DNA from: Ensifer sp. IC4062
Lineage (GTDB): Bacteria; Pseudomonadota; Alphaproteobacteria; Rhizobiales; Rhizobiaceae
Length of the DNA stretch: 64,000 bases
Assembly (NCBI RefSeq): GCF_020193575.1
Contig: NZ_JADYVD010000037.1
Location: 1 to 64,000, forward strand
Direction of reading: 5' to 3'
This document shows, piece after piece, positions 53,773-63,029 of the stretch. A program made the translations under genes and the position numbers. The first letter of the stretch is position 1; the number at the start of each line of letters is the position of its first letter. The notes beneath the pieces are model-generated. The model saw only the letters and a program-made list of their open reading frames with translations. It searched no databases and was not told the DNA's origin.

Positions 53773-54201
53773 TTGCAGTCTCCCCTGTCTCGCTCGGGCG
53801 GCAGCATTTGGGCGCAAGAATGCGAACCGTAAGCCACGTTGTCAACTAAAGTTATCGATTTACTCAACATATGCCGTAACTCCCAAGCGCGGAACGGCGG
53901 ATCCAGGATGAAGACGTGATCGCCGCAGCCAAGAAGATCGACCTGCATTGGCTTCTGTTCCTCACGAGAAAAACCTTCACCTGGAGACGGCTCTCAGGGG
54001 AGGTCTTGGCGAATCCCATGGGGCAGCTGAGGCGCTTGTGTCAGCGGCTCTCCGAGCCAGCCGATCGACACTTCTCCCGAAACGGAATTCCCCTTCGGGG
54101 GGAAACTTTGAAAAGAATGCTACTTTGTTTATGGATTAAGTCTACTAATGTTCCCCTTAGTTTTGGGCATGCAGCCCGCTCGGCAACCACGGAGAGGACT
54201 A
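53773..54201. other. Divergent intergenic region before the metQ genes
   Basis: 429 bases. Contains a short perfect-looking hairpin TTCCCC-TTCG-GGGGAA region at 54088-54104 and the motif at 54131. No gene is evident. Confidence 0.45.
54131..54150 (+). promoter_or_regulatory. Sulfur-locus motif before metQ copy 1
   Basis: ATGGATTAAGTCTACTAATG. The inverse complement holds TTAATCCAT, and TCTACTAAT is shared with the tauA site. ATGGAT lies 66-71 bases before the start codon, the same distance as at tauA. Confidence 0.55.
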
Positions 54202-55056
54202 ATGGCTCGTACAACTACTGCTGCCACGCCGATTAAGCGGATTCTCGGGATCACAGCGGTCATTTTGGCGGTTGCCATGAATGCAGGGCTGGCCCTGGCC
54301 GAAAGCTTGACGATTGGCGTCACGCCGGGGTCGCTTGCGGATTCGGTCGAGGTGGCGGCAGCCGAAGCGCGCGGCAAGGGGCTCGACGTCAAGGTGATCG
54401 AATTTACGGATTGGGCGACGCCGAACGTTGCGCTCAATGCCGGCGATCTGGACGTGAACTACTTCCAGCATCAGGCCTTCCTCGACAACGCCGTGAAGGA
54501 GACCGGATTCAAGCTGAAGAGTGTCGCCGTCGGCCTCCTGCCGAACCTCGGGCTCTATTCCTCTAAGTTCAAGAGCTTCGACGCCCTGCCACAAGGTGCC
54601 CGGGTCGGCGTAGCGAACGACCCAGTCAATCAAGGAAGGGGATTGCAACTTCTCGAACGGGCCGGGTTGATCAAGCTGCGCGCGGGTGTCGGCGCCCGGG
54701 GAACGCTCGACGACATCGTCGAGAATAAGCGCGAGCTGCAGTTCGTCGAGATCGAGGGGCCGCAACTGGTGCGGGCGCTGGACGACGTCGATCTGGCGCA
54801 GGGGTATCCGGCGCACTATGTCAATGCCGGAAAGCCGGAGGTTGCCGGGCAGGCGCTGCTCTACTCCGGCATCGGCGACGTTCACTTCGCGATTCGCTTC
54901 GTGACCCGCGAAGACAATGCAGAGGATCCGCTCGTACGCCGCTTTGTCGAGATTTACCAGAACTCTGATGCAGTGAAGGCACAGATCCACAAATCGTTTG
55001 CGGACAACGATAGGCTCTACAGCCTCCCGTGGACGCAAGCCGCGTCCGTGAACTGA
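54202..55056 (+). CDS. metQ: MetQ-type substrate-binding protein, copy 1
   Basis: 284 residues, NlpA/MetQ family (D-/L-methionine or related sulfur compound). Signal peptide ends LALA-E, with no lipobox Cys, so it is a soluble periplasmic protein. LTIGVTPGSLADSVEVAAAEARGKGLDVKVIEFTDWATPNVALNAGDLDVNYFQHQAFLDN, VANDPVNQGRGLQLLERAGLIKLR are strongly conserved. GGAGAGG precedes the ATG at 54202. Confidence 0.9.
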   Translation: MARTTTAATPIKRILGITAVILAVAMNAGLALAESLTIGVTPGSLADSVEVAAAEARGKGLDVKVIEFTDWATPNVALNAGDLDVNYFQHQAFLDNAVKETGFKLKSVAVGLLPNLGLYSSKFKSFDALPQGARVGVANDPVNQGRGLQLLERAGLIKLRAGVGARGTLDDIVENKRELQFVEIEGPQLVRALDDVDLAQGYPAHYVNAGKPEVAGQALLYSGIGDVHFAIRFVTREDNAEDPLVRRFVEIYQNSDAVKAQIHKSFADNDRLYSLPWTQAASVN

Positions 55057-55107
55057 CGCGCGCACGCCCGCCGTCTCGAACTCAACCTTTTTCCCCGAGG
55101 AATTGTC

Positions 55108-55911
55108 ATGAAACTAGTCACCCTCAGTGTCGTTGCGGCACTGGTTCTCTCGTTCACGAACGCTGTCCACGCCGAGACCGTGAAGGTCGGAGTGGTGCCT
55201 GGCGCCTATGCTGAGACCATCGAGGCCCTCATTCCCGAGGCAAAGGCAGCGGGCATCGACATTGAGCCGGTGGAATTCACCGACTGGACCACACCAAACG
55301 TCGCGCTCGACGCCGGTGACATCGACGTCAACTATTTCCAGCACCGCCCATTCCTCGACAACGCGATCAAAGATCGCGGATATAAGCTTGGTGACCTCGG
55401 GACCGGGATTCTCGCGAACATCGGACTATATTCGCTCAAGCACAAGAGCGTTGACGAGATCCCGGAGAACGGGACGGTTGCCATAGCCAACGATCCGGTA
55501 AATCAGGGGCGCGGGCTGCTGCTGATTGAAAAGGCGGGTCTAATCAAGCTCCGCGACGGCGTTGGTTTTCAGGGTACGCTCGACGATATCGTCGAAAACC
55601 CCAGGAACCTTAGCTTCACCGAGGTGGAGGGTCCGCAGCTGGCGCGCGTCACTAGCGATGTCGATCTTGCACTCGGCTATCCTCATTTCATCGCGGCATC
55701 CGGCCTCTTCGATCCTGCCTCGGGGCTCATCTATTCCGGGATCGACGACCGTCGCTTTGCCATCCTTTTCGCGGTGCGCGAGGACCGGAAAAACGATCCG
55801 CTGCTGAAGAAGCTGGTGGAGCTCTACCAACATTCGGATGCCGTTCGCCGGGCCGCCGACAAGGCTTATCACTCCAACGACAAGCTCTATACGCTCTCAT
55901 GGCTGAACTGA
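55108..55911 (+). CDS. metQ: MetQ-type substrate-binding protein, copy 2
   Basis: 267 residues. Homologous throughout to copy 1 (VEFTDWTTPNVALDAGDIDVNYFQHRPFLDN, IANDPVNQGRGLLLIEKAGLIKLRDGVGFQGTLDDIVEN) but clearly diverged. Signal peptide ends NAVHA-E. CGAGGAATTGTC precedes the ATG. Its end overlaps metN by 13 bases. Two binding proteins for one transporter suggest two substrates. Confidence 0.9.
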   Translation: MKLVTLSVVAALVLSFTNAVHAETVKVGVVPGAYAETIEALIPEAKAAGIDIEPVEFTDWTTPNVALDAGDIDVNYFQHRPFLDNAIKDRGYKLGDLGTGILANIGLYSLKHKSVDEIPENGTVAIANDPVNQGRGLLLIEKAGLIKLRDGVGFQGTLDDIVENPRNLSFTEVEGPQLARVTSDVDLALGYPHFIAASGLFDPASGLIYSGIDDRRFAILFAVREDRKNDPLLKKLVELYQHSDAVRRAADKAYHSNDKLYTLSWLN

Positions 55912-57041
55912 CCAAAAACACTCTTGCGCCAGGACCGAAACCCTCGCGCGCCAGGTTGGCAGTTCGCAACGTTCCGGTTGTCACCGTGCCGGCCACTGCC
56001 CGGGCTGGAACTGTTGCCTTCCAGGCCCTCGGTAAGACCTATGTCTCGTCTACGGGCACGGTAACGGCGCTCGAGGCGATCGACGTTGAGATTCCAGCCG
56101 GCAACATCTTCGGCATCATCGGGCGCAGCGGTGCAGGCAAATCCAGTCTTCTGCGCACGATCAACCGCCTGGAGGATCCGACGGAAGGCCGGGTTCTTGT
56201 CGACGGACAGGACATCGGGCGCTTGGGCGAAGACGGGCTCGTCGCGCTCCGCCGCCGGATCGGCATGATCTTCCAGCACTTCAATCTGCTGTCGGCCAAG
56301 ACGGTGCGGCAGAACGTGGCGCTGCCGCTTCTGGTCGCGGGGGTGGAGAAGCGGCACATCGACGAACGGGTGGACGAGGTGCTCGCTCTCGTGGGGCTGG
56401 AGGGCAAGCACGACGTCTATCCCTCGCGGCTGTCCGGTGGCCAGAAGCAGCGGGTGGGCATTGCGCGCGCGCTCGTGCACAGGCCGGAGATCCTGCTCTG
56501 CGACGAGGCGACATCGGCGCTGGACCCTGAGACGACGCTGTCGATCCTTCAGCTCCTGAAGGCGATTAACGGCACGATGGGACCCACGATCATCCTCATC
56601 ACCCACGAGATGAGCGTCATTCGCGAAATCTGCGAGAACGTGCTGGTGTTGGAGCAGGGACGGATCGTCGAGAAGGGGCCGGTCTGGCAGGTTTTCGGCA
56701 CTCCGAAGCACGCCGCGACCCGGGCGCTGCTGAAGCCGCTCAGCCGTGATGTTCCCGACGATATCGCCGCTCGTCTCGTGCTGTCGCCGGTCAATGGCGG
56801 GGAGGCGGTCGTCGAGGTCCGCTACACGGGCGTCGAAGGTGCGGGTCCAGACCTGTCGCGACTGACAAGCGCGTTTGCGGGCCAGGTGCGATTGCTGCAC
56901 GGATCCGTCGATCGCATACAAGGCCATGCGCATGGAACACTGCTTCTCGCGGCGAGGGACGTCTCGCAAAAGCATCTCGACGCCCTAAAGGGTCATGTCG
57001 CCAGCACAAGGATACTGGGCTATGTCCGTCGCGATGTATAA
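55899..57041 (+). CDS. metN: Methionine-type ABC transporter ATP-binding protein
   Basis: 380 residues. An N-terminal extension of about 45 residues precedes the ATPase core: GRSGAGKSSLLRTINRLEDPTEG, FQHFNLLSAKTV, LSGGQKQRVGIARALVHRPEILLCDEATSALDPETT, LITHEMSVIREICENVLVLEQG. The C-terminal 90 residues (VVEVRYTGVEGAGPDLSRLTSAFAGQVRLLHGSVDRIQG...TLLLAA) form a NIL/ACT-like domain that in MetN binds methionine and inhibits transport. Confidence 0.92.
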   Translation: MAELTKNTLAPGPKPSRARLAVRNVPVVTVPATARAGTVAFQALGKTYVSSTGTVTALEAIDVEIPAGNIFGIIGRSGAGKSSLLRTINRLEDPTEGRVLVDGQDIGRLGEDGLVALRRRIGMIFQHFNLLSAKTVRQNVALPLLVAGVEKRHIDERVDEVLALVGLEGKHDVYPSRLSGGQKQRVGIARALVHRPEILLCDEATSALDPETTLSILQLLKAINGTMGPTIILITHEMSVIREICENVLVLEQGRIVEKGPVWQVFGTPKHAATRALLKPLSRDVPDDIAARLVLSPVNGGEAVVEVRYTGVEGAGPDLSRLTSAFAGQVRLLHGSVDRIQGHAHGTLLLAARDVSQKHLDALKGHVASTRILGYVRRDV

Positions 57042-57675
57042 CCGCCTCTGGCTGGCCCTCCTCGATACCGTTCAGATGGTCGGCATATCGGCGCTGATCG
57101 CACTTTTGATCGGTATTCCGATCGCCGTCTTCCTCGTCGTGTCGGCGCCCGGGGGATTTTACGAGGCGCCGCGGTTGAACCGCGCCATCGCTGCGGTGGT
57201 GAACGGCTTTCGTGCGACGCCCTTCATCGTCCTGCTCGTCGCCCTTCTGCCACTGACCCGTTTCCTGGCAGGGACGACCATCGGCGTCTGGGCAGCGATT
57301 GTCCCTCTGTCGATCAGTGCCACACCGTTCTTCGCCCGCATTGCCGAAGTGAGCCTGCGAGAGGTCGACAAGGGGCTGATCGAGGCCGCGCAGGCCATGG
57401 GCTGTCGCAAGTGGCACATCGTGCGCCACGTACTTCTCCCGGAAGCGCTGCCCGGCATCGTCGGCGGTTTCACTATCACCGTGGTGACGATGATCGGTGC
57501 CTCCGCCATGGCTGGCGCGGTAGGGGCCGGCGGGCTGGGCGACATGGCTATCCGCTATGGCTACCAGCGCTTCGATACGGCCGTTATGGCCGCGGTGATC
57601 GTCGTGCTGATCGCAATGGTGACGATCGTTCAGTTCGCCGGTGATTTCGCTGTGCGGCGTCTGCGCAATCGCTAA
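57022..57675 (+). CDS. metI: Methionine-type ABC transporter permease
   Basis: 217 residues, five or six membrane segments. NGFRATPFIVLLVALLPLTRFLAGTTIG and EAAQAMGCRKWHIVRHVLLPEALPGIVGGFTITVVTMIGASAMAGAVGAGGLGDMAIRYGYQRF are typical MetI. The ATG at 57022 overlaps metN by 20 bases with AAGGA upstream; ATG 57034 is an alternative. Confidence 0.9.
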   Translation: MSVAMYNRLWLALLDTVQMVGISALIALLIGIPIAVFLVVSAPGGFYEAPRLNRAIAAVVNGFRATPFIVLLVALLPLTRFLAGTTIGVWAAIVPLSISATPFFARIAEVSLREVDKGLIEAAQAMGCRKWHIVRHVLLPEALPGIVGGFTITVVTMIGASAMAGAVGAGGLGDMAIRYGYQRFDTAVMAAVIVVLIAMVTIVQFAGDFAVRRLRNR

Positions 57676-57693
57676 CGGATAGGAAAGCGAAAA

Positions 57694-58941
57694 ATGAGCA
57701 AGATCATCCTCGATCCGGAGAGCCGAACCAACCGCAGCCGGGGTCCGGCACCTGCAACATCCGCCCACCGGATCTGGACCGATGCCGAGGCGATCGACGT
57801 GGCAAGCGCGTTGGCGGCCCAGTATTCGATCGAGGCGGCCCGGCGCGACAGGGAACGGATCCTACCGTGGGACGAGATAGAGGCCTACAGCGAAAGCGGG
57901 CTCGGAGCCATCACCGTGCCGAAGGCCTATGGTGGGCCCGAACTCTCCTTCGTGACACTGGTGCGAGTGTTCGAAATCCTCTGTGCTGCCGATCCGTCGC
58001 TGGGGCAGATCCCGCAGAACCAATTCGGCGTCTTGGCGCTTTTGCGCGACCTCGGCTCAGAGGAGCAGAAGCACCGCTTTTACGCCCACATCCTCAAAGG
58101 AGAGCGAATCGGCAACGCCGGTCCCGAACGGGGGCGCAAGGCGATCGATCACGTCACCACGCGCCTCACCGCCAAACCAGGTGGTCTAAGGCTCTCCGGC
58201 CGGCGCTTCTACTCGACCGGCGCCCTATTCGCCCATTGGATTCCAACCCGGGCGATCGACGACCAAGGACGCGCCGTCCAGGTATGGGCGCGCTACGACG
58301 CCCCGGGCGTGACGGTCATCGATGACTGGTCATCTTTCGGTCAGCGTACGACCGCCAGCGGAACGGTGGAATTTGACGACGTGCCGGTAGAGCCGCTACA
58401 GGTGCTGCCCGTCTGGACGGCCGCCGACAAGCCGGGACTCTGGGGACCGATCTCGCAAATCATCCAGGCCGCGATCGACGCCGGCATCGCACGCTCTGCG
58501 ATCGATGACGCAGCCGCTTTTGTTCGCGATCGCGCCCGGCCCTGGATGGACTCCGGCCTGGAGAGGGCCGCCGACGATCCGACGATCCTTCACGAGATAG
58601 GCCACCTTGAAACCGAGTTCGAGGCCGCGCAGGCGCTGCTCCACCAGGCGGCGGGATTGCTCGATGAATTGAGCACGCGACCGGTGACGGCAGAGGTGAG
58701 CGCGCAGGCCTCCGTCGCCGTCGCCGAGGCGAAGATCCTCACCACCGAGATTGCACTGGAAGCCAGCGAGAAGCTGTTCGACCTGGCTGGTTCCAGCGCC
58801 ACCCGTGCCGCGAACGCCCTCGACAGGCACTGGCGCAACGCCCGCGTCCATACGCTGCACGATCCGGTCCGCTGGAAGTACCATCTTCTCGGAAACTACT
58901 ACCTCAACGGCGGCTATCCGGCACGCCATCAATGGAACTGA
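57694..58941 (+). CDS. sfnB: SfnB-type flavin oxidoreductase, copy 1
   Basis: 415 residues, acyl-CoA dehydrogenase fold of the SfnB/DszC sulfur-acquisition branch. ESGLGAITVPKAYGGPELSF, DPSLGQIPQNQFGVLALLRDLGSEEQKHRF, DDWSSFGQRTTASGTVEFDDVPV and LDRHWRNARVHTLHDPVRWKYHLLGNYYLNG are the branch hallmarks. Members oxidise organosulfur compounds with FMNH2 instead of acyl-CoA. Follows metI by 18 bases. Confidence 0.9.
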   Translation: MSKIILDPESRTNRSRGPAPATSAHRIWTDAEAIDVASALAAQYSIEAARRDRERILPWDEIEAYSESGLGAITVPKAYGGPELSFVTLVRVFEILCAADPSLGQIPQNQFGVLALLRDLGSEEQKHRFYAHILKGERIGNAGPERGRKAIDHVTTRLTAKPGGLRLSGRRFYSTGALFAHWIPTRAIDDQGRAVQVWARYDAPGVTVIDDWSSFGQRTTASGTVEFDDVPVEPLQVLPVWTAADKPGLWGPISQIIQAAIDAGIARSAIDDAAAFVRDRARPWMDSGLERAADDPTILHEIGHLETEFEAAQALLHQAAGLLDELSTRPVTAEVSAQASVAVAEAKILTTEIALEASEKLFDLAGSSATRAANALDRHWRNARVHTLHDPVRWKYHLLGNYYLNGGYPARHQWN

Positions 58942-58957
58942 AAGAGCGGGTGAACGC

Positions 58958-60193
58958 ATGAACATGGCATCCGATCCGAGGGTCCAGCCGGCGCCGAGGC
59001 CGCCTGCAAAACCGGCCCTTATTGCCAATGACGCGGAGGCGCTCGCAGCAGCGCGCCAACTCGCAGCCGATTTCGCCCGCAATGCCAGCGCGCGCGATGC
59101 CGGCCGCCTGCTGCCTTGGAGCGAGCTCGAGCGCTACAGCGCCAGCGGCATCTGGGGCGCCACGGTGCCTCGCGCCTTTGGCGGGGCCGAGATCTCCACG
59201 GTAACGCTTGCGCGTGTGATCGCAACCGTCGCGGCGGCCGACGGCTCGCTGGCGCAGATCCCGCAGAATCACTTCTATGCGCTAGAGGTGCTGCGAGTTG
59301 GAGGCTCGGAAGAACAGAAGCGCTTCTTCTTCGGTCGCGTGCTCGCCGGCGACCGGCTTGGCAACGCACTGGCCGAAATCGGCAAACGCGATTTCAAGCG
59401 GCGCACGCGCCTGGTCCGCGACCCGGCCGGCTGGTACGTCGAGGGCGAAAAGTTCTACTGCACCGGGGCCATCTATGCACATTGGATCCCAACGTTGGTC
59501 GTGGCAGAGGAAGCTGGCGATGAGGTCAGCTATCTCGCCTTCGTGCCGCGCGACGCGGAAGGCGTGACGGTGATCGATGACTGGGACGGCTTCGGCCAGC
59601 GCGTGACGGGCAGCGGGTCAGTGCGGTTCGCGCGCGTTGGCGTCGAGCCGGAATGGATCGTTCCTTTCAAGGCCTCGTTCGACAGTCCGACGACGATCGG
59701 TCCGCACGCCCAAATCATGCATGCCGCAATCGACCTCGGCCTCGGTCTGGGCGCCTTCGAGGAAACGTTGCGCTTCGTGCGCGAGCGGTCGCGCCCGTGG
59801 ATGGACTCCGGGGTGGAGCAGGCGTCCGACGATCCGCTCACGCTACACCAAGTTGGCCACGTCCGAGTGCGCCTGCGCGCCGCGGAGGTCATGGTCGAGC
59901 GCGCGGCCGCCCAGGTAGACGCCGCGCAGCGGGCGCCCGATGAGGACAGCGTGGCGCAGGCCTCAGTTGCCGTGGCCAAGGCGCGCATCCTGACCACCAG
60001 GGCGGGCCTGCTTGCGGCCGGGAAGCTTTTTGAACTCTCCGGCACCTCCTCAACCCAGTCGGAAGACAACCTCGATCGCTACTGGCGCAATGTGCGCACG
60101 CATACACTCCATGATCCGGTCCGCTGGAAATACCAGGCGGTCGGAAACTTCCATCTCAATGGCAGGCGCCCACCCCGTCACGGCGCGATCTAG
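58958..60193 (+). CDS. sfnB: SfnB-type flavin oxidoreductase, copy 2
   Basis: 411 residues, paralogue of the preceding gene: ASGIWGATVPRAFGGAEIST, DGSLAQIPQNHFYALEVLRVGGSEEQK, DDWDGFGQRVTGSGSVRFARVGV, LDRYWRNVRTHTLHDPVRWKYQAVGNFHLNG. 16 bases from the first copy, so same operon. A start two codons later (MASD) is possible. Confidence 0.9.
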   Translation: MNMASDPRVQPAPRPPAKPALIANDAEALAAARQLAADFARNASARDAGRLLPWSELERYSASGIWGATVPRAFGGAEISTVTLARVIATVAAADGSLAQIPQNHFYALEVLRVGGSEEQKRFFFGRVLAGDRLGNALAEIGKRDFKRRTRLVRDPAGWYVEGEKFYCTGAIYAHWIPTLVVAEEAGDEVSYLAFVPRDAEGVTVIDDWDGFGQRVTGSGSVRFARVGVEPEWIVPFKASFDSPTTIGPHAQIMHAAIDLGLGLGAFEETLRFVRERSRPWMDSGVEQASDDPLTLHQVGHVRVRLRAAEVMVERAAAQVDAAQRAPDEDSVAQASVAVAKARILTTRAGLLAAGKLFELSGTSSTQSEDNLDRYWRNVRTHTLHDPVRWKYQAVGNFHLNGRRPPRHGAI

Positions 60194-60210
60194 CGGACAC
60201 TCGGCACATC

Positions 60211-61575
60211 ATGAAGAAGCAAATCATTCTCAACGCGTTCAACATGAACAGCGTTGGCCACATCAATCACGGACTGTGGGCGCATCCGCGCGACCGATCC
60301 GTCGAATACAACACGATCGCGTACTGGGCTTCGCTGGCAAGAACGCTTGAGCGTGGTCTTTTCGACGGCATCTTCATCGCCGACATCATTGGTGTCTACG
60401 ACGTCTATCAGCGATCGGTCGATCTGACGCTCAAGGAATCCATCCAGCTCCCGGTCAACGATCCGTTGCTGCTGGTCTCGGCCATGGCCGCGGTGACGCA
60501 GAACCTCGGCTTCGGCATTACCGTCAATGCCAATGCCGAACCGCCCTATACCTTCGCGCGGCGGATCTCGACACTTGATCACCTTACCGGCGGACGCATC
60601 GGCTGGAACATCGTCACCGGTTATCTCGACAGCGCGGCGCGCGCGGTCGGGCAGGAGGGGCTGACGGCGCACGACACGCGCTACGACCGGGCGGAGGACT
60701 ATCTGGAAGTGCTCTACAAGCTTTGGGAGGGCAGTTGGGATGATGACGCCGTGCGTGCCGACCGGGCGGCACGTGTGTATGCGGATCCCGCCAAAGTCCG
60801 GCCCGTGCACCACGAGGGGCCGTTCTATCGCGTGGAGGGCTATCATCTATCTGAGCCATCGATCCAGCGGACCCCGGTGCTCTACCAGGCCGGAACATCG
60901 GGGCGCGGCCGTCGGTTCGCGGCGCACCATGCCGAATGCATCTTCGTCACCGCGACGGACAAGCAGACAGCGCGCGCGACGGCGCGAACGCTGCGGCAGG
61001 AGGCTGTTGCTGCGGGGCGCCGGCCGGAGGACATCAAGATCTTCATCGGCATCTCCATCATTCCGGGACGGACCGAGCGCGAGGCGCAAGAAAAGCGCCA
61101 GGAATATCTTCGCTATGCCAACCCGGAGGCGGGTCTGGCGCACTTCTCGGCGAGCACCGGCATCGACTTTTCCCAGTACTCGCTCGACGAGCCGATCGCA
61201 TATGGCACGTCCAATGCGATCCAGTCGGCGAGTGAACTGGCGCAGAAGAAACGCTGGACCAAGCGCAATCTCCTCGATGAACTCGCGCTTGGCGGGCGCT
61301 ATCCTCTGGTCACGGGGACGCCCACGGGGATCGCGGAGGAACTGGAAAGCTGGCTGGACGAGGGAGAGATCGACGGTTTCAACGTGGCGAAGACCGTCAC
61401 GCCAGAATGCTTCGAGGACTTCGTCGAACTGGTCGTCCCCGTACTGCAGGAGCGCGGCCGCTACAAGACGACGTACGGCCAGTCGAGCCTGAGAAATCGC
61501 CTTTTCGGCGCGGGTGACCGCTTGCCGGACCGCCATCCGGGCATGCGCTTCCGTCGCTTGAAGAAAGAAGGCTGA
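60211..61575 (+). CDS. NtaA/SnaA/DszA-family flavin-dependent monooxygenase
   Basis: 454 residues, luciferase-like. KKQIILNAFNMNSVGHINHGLWAHPRD, FDGIFIADIIGVYDVYQ, TVNANAEPPYTFARRISTLDHLTGGRIGWNIVTGYLDSAARAVG, HEGPFYRVEGYHLSEPSIQRTPVLYQAGTSGRGRRFAAHHAECIF match the group that oxidises nitrilotriacetate, sulfones and related substrates with FMNH2. Last gene of the metQQNI-sfnB operon. In the DszA/DszC pair the SfnB/DszC-type enzyme makes the sulfone and the DszA-type enzyme opens it; a like pairing here is inference. Confidence 0.9.
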   Translation: MKKQIILNAFNMNSVGHINHGLWAHPRDRSVEYNTIAYWASLARTLERGLFDGIFIADIIGVYDVYQRSVDLTLKESIQLPVNDPLLLVSAMAAVTQNLGFGITVNANAEPPYTFARRISTLDHLTGGRIGWNIVTGYLDSAARAVGQEGLTAHDTRYDRAEDYLEVLYKLWEGSWDDDAVRADRAARVYADPAKVRPVHHEGPFYRVEGYHLSEPSIQRTPVLYQAGTSGRGRRFAAHHAECIFVTATDKQTARATARTLRQEAVAAGRRPEDIKIFIGISIIPGRTEREAQEKRQEYLRYANPEAGLAHFSASTGIDFSQYSLDEPIAYGTSNAIQSASELAQKKRWTKRNLLDELALGGRYPLVTGTPTGIAEELESWLDEGEIDGFNVAKTVTPECFEDFVELVVPVLQERGRYKTTYGQSSLRNRLFGAGDRLPDRHPGMRFRRLKKEG

Positions 61576-61719
61576 AACGCTCGCTCGTCGCTTCGGCTGG
61601 TGAATGCACCATGCCATGTCAGCCTCTTCAGCGACGGGGCCATAACGCGCCGTCCGCCGGTGGCGGAGCGTCAGATACACAGATGCGCCCTTGGTTGGCG
61701 GTGGCTGGAAAGTCGTCAG

Positions 61720-61754
61720 GTGTTGGGGCCGCCTGAAGCAGGTGGCCCCAACAC
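61720..61754 (-). terminator. Strong hairpin after the third SfnB/DszC-type gene
   Basis: GTGTTGGGGCC (61720-61730) and GGCCCCAACAC (61744-61754) are perfectly complementary over 11 bases with an inner CCT/AGG extension. It lies 6 bases after the minus-strand stop codon and between convergent genes. No clear T-run on either side. Confidence 0.65.
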
Positions 61755-61760
61755 GAGGAG

Positions 61761-63029
61761 TCAACTCCAAGGATGACGGGGCGGGTTGAGGCCGTTCAGA
61801 TAGAAATTGCCCACGTGGAAGAACTTCCAACGCACAGGATCGTGCAGGGTATGAGCCCGCGCATTCCGCCAGTGGCGGTCGAGATTGTGATGGGCAAGCG
61901 TCGAGCGTGTCCCGGCCAACTCGAACAGTTTGTTCGTGGCGAGGATCGCGATTTCCGTCGTCAGCACTTTGGCTTCGGCCGTCTTGACCGTCGCCTGCGC
62001 AATCGTCTCCTCTGTCGGGTTCTCCAGCCCCATGTCGATTGATTCGCCGGCGATATCCAGTAATGCCTCGGCAGCGTGCAGTTTGATCTTGAGGTCGCCG
62101 ATTGCCGCGATTGTGAAGGGATCTTCTCCTGCCGTCTCCTTGCCGCTGTCGATCCACGGGCGGCTTTGCGTCTTGATGAAGGCGATTGCGTCGTCGATGG
62201 CGCCGCGCGCGATGCCGCCATCGATGGCGGCCTGGATCATCTGCGAGACGGGGCCGGCGATGGTTGGCCGGTCGAAGGCTGCGACCGGCAGCACCCGGTT
62301 CTTCGGAACGCGGACGTTCTCAATCTTGACCGAACCCGACGCCGTCGTCCGCTGTCCGAAGCACGACCAGTTGTTCGTAACCGTGACACCTGGCGCATCG
62401 CGGTCGGTAAAAACCAGAAAACCCTTGCCGTTCTCGTCGACTGCTACGACGGGTATGATGTGCGCCAGCAGCGCGCCGGTTGTGTAGAATTTCTCTCCTT
62501 TGAGGAGGACGTGGTCGCCCTCGTCAGCGATGCGGGTCTCGAAGGCCGCGACGTTCTTACTATTCAGTTCCGAGAAGGCGTTGCCGAAACGCAGGCCAGA
62601 AAGCACCCAGCCGAAGAATTCCTTTTTTTGCTCCTCCGTTCCGTCAAGATCGATGTGGCTGTTGATGGCCAAGTGGTTCTGCGTGATTTGGGCGATGGAG
62701 GGATCGGCGGCAGCAAGGATGGCGATCACGCGGGCTAGCGTCCTGTAGGAGACAGCCGCGCCGCCATGAGCTTTGGGAACGTTGATGCCCCACAGGCCGC
62801 TTTGCGAATAGGCATCGATTTCGGCGAGCGGAAGAAGTCCCTCCCTGTCGCGAAGGGCGGCGCCCGGTGCAAACTCGGCGGCGAGGCTTTTAGCGACTCT
62901 TATAGCCTCCTCGTCGCTGCGAATGATGTGCGCGGGCTTGTCAGGCCGGGGTCGTGGTGGAACCGGGTCATTGGAATTGACGCGCGGATGTAACGCATAG
63001 TCGATCGGTTGCTGTTCAATCGCTCCCAT
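61761..63029 (-). CDS. SfnB/DszC-type flavin oxidoreductase, copy 3
   Basis: 422 residues. SQSGLWGINVPKAHGGAAVSYRTLARVIAILAAADPSIAQITQNHLAI, SGLRFGNAFSELNSKNVAAFETRI, NNWSCFGQRTTASGSVKIENVRVP, LDRHWRNARAHTLHDPVRWKFFHVGNFYLNG. Same branch as copies 1 and 2 but more diverged and with a longer N-terminus. Divergent from the monooxygenase at 63381, to which it may be functionally paired. Confidence 0.9.
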   Translation of the reverse strand: MGAIEQQPIDYALHPRVNSNDPVPPRPRPDKPAHIIRSDEEAIRVAKSLAAEFAPGAALRDREGLLPLAEIDAYSQSGLWGINVPKAHGGAAVSYRTLARVIAILAAADPSIAQITQNHLAINSHIDLDGTEEQKKEFFGWVLSGLRFGNAFSELNSKNVAAFETRIADEGDHVLLKGEKFYTTGALLAHIIPVVAVDENGKGFLVFTDRDAPGVTVTNNWSCFGQRTTASGSVKIENVRVPKNRVLPVAAFDRPTIAGPVSQMIQAAIDGGIARGAIDDAIAFIKTQSRPWIDSGKETAGEDPFTIAAIGDLKIKLHAAEALLDIAGESIDMGLENPTEETIAQATVKTAEAKVLTTEIAILATNKLFELAGTRSTLAHHNLDRHWRNARAHTLHDPVRWKFFHVGNFYLNGLNPPRHPWS

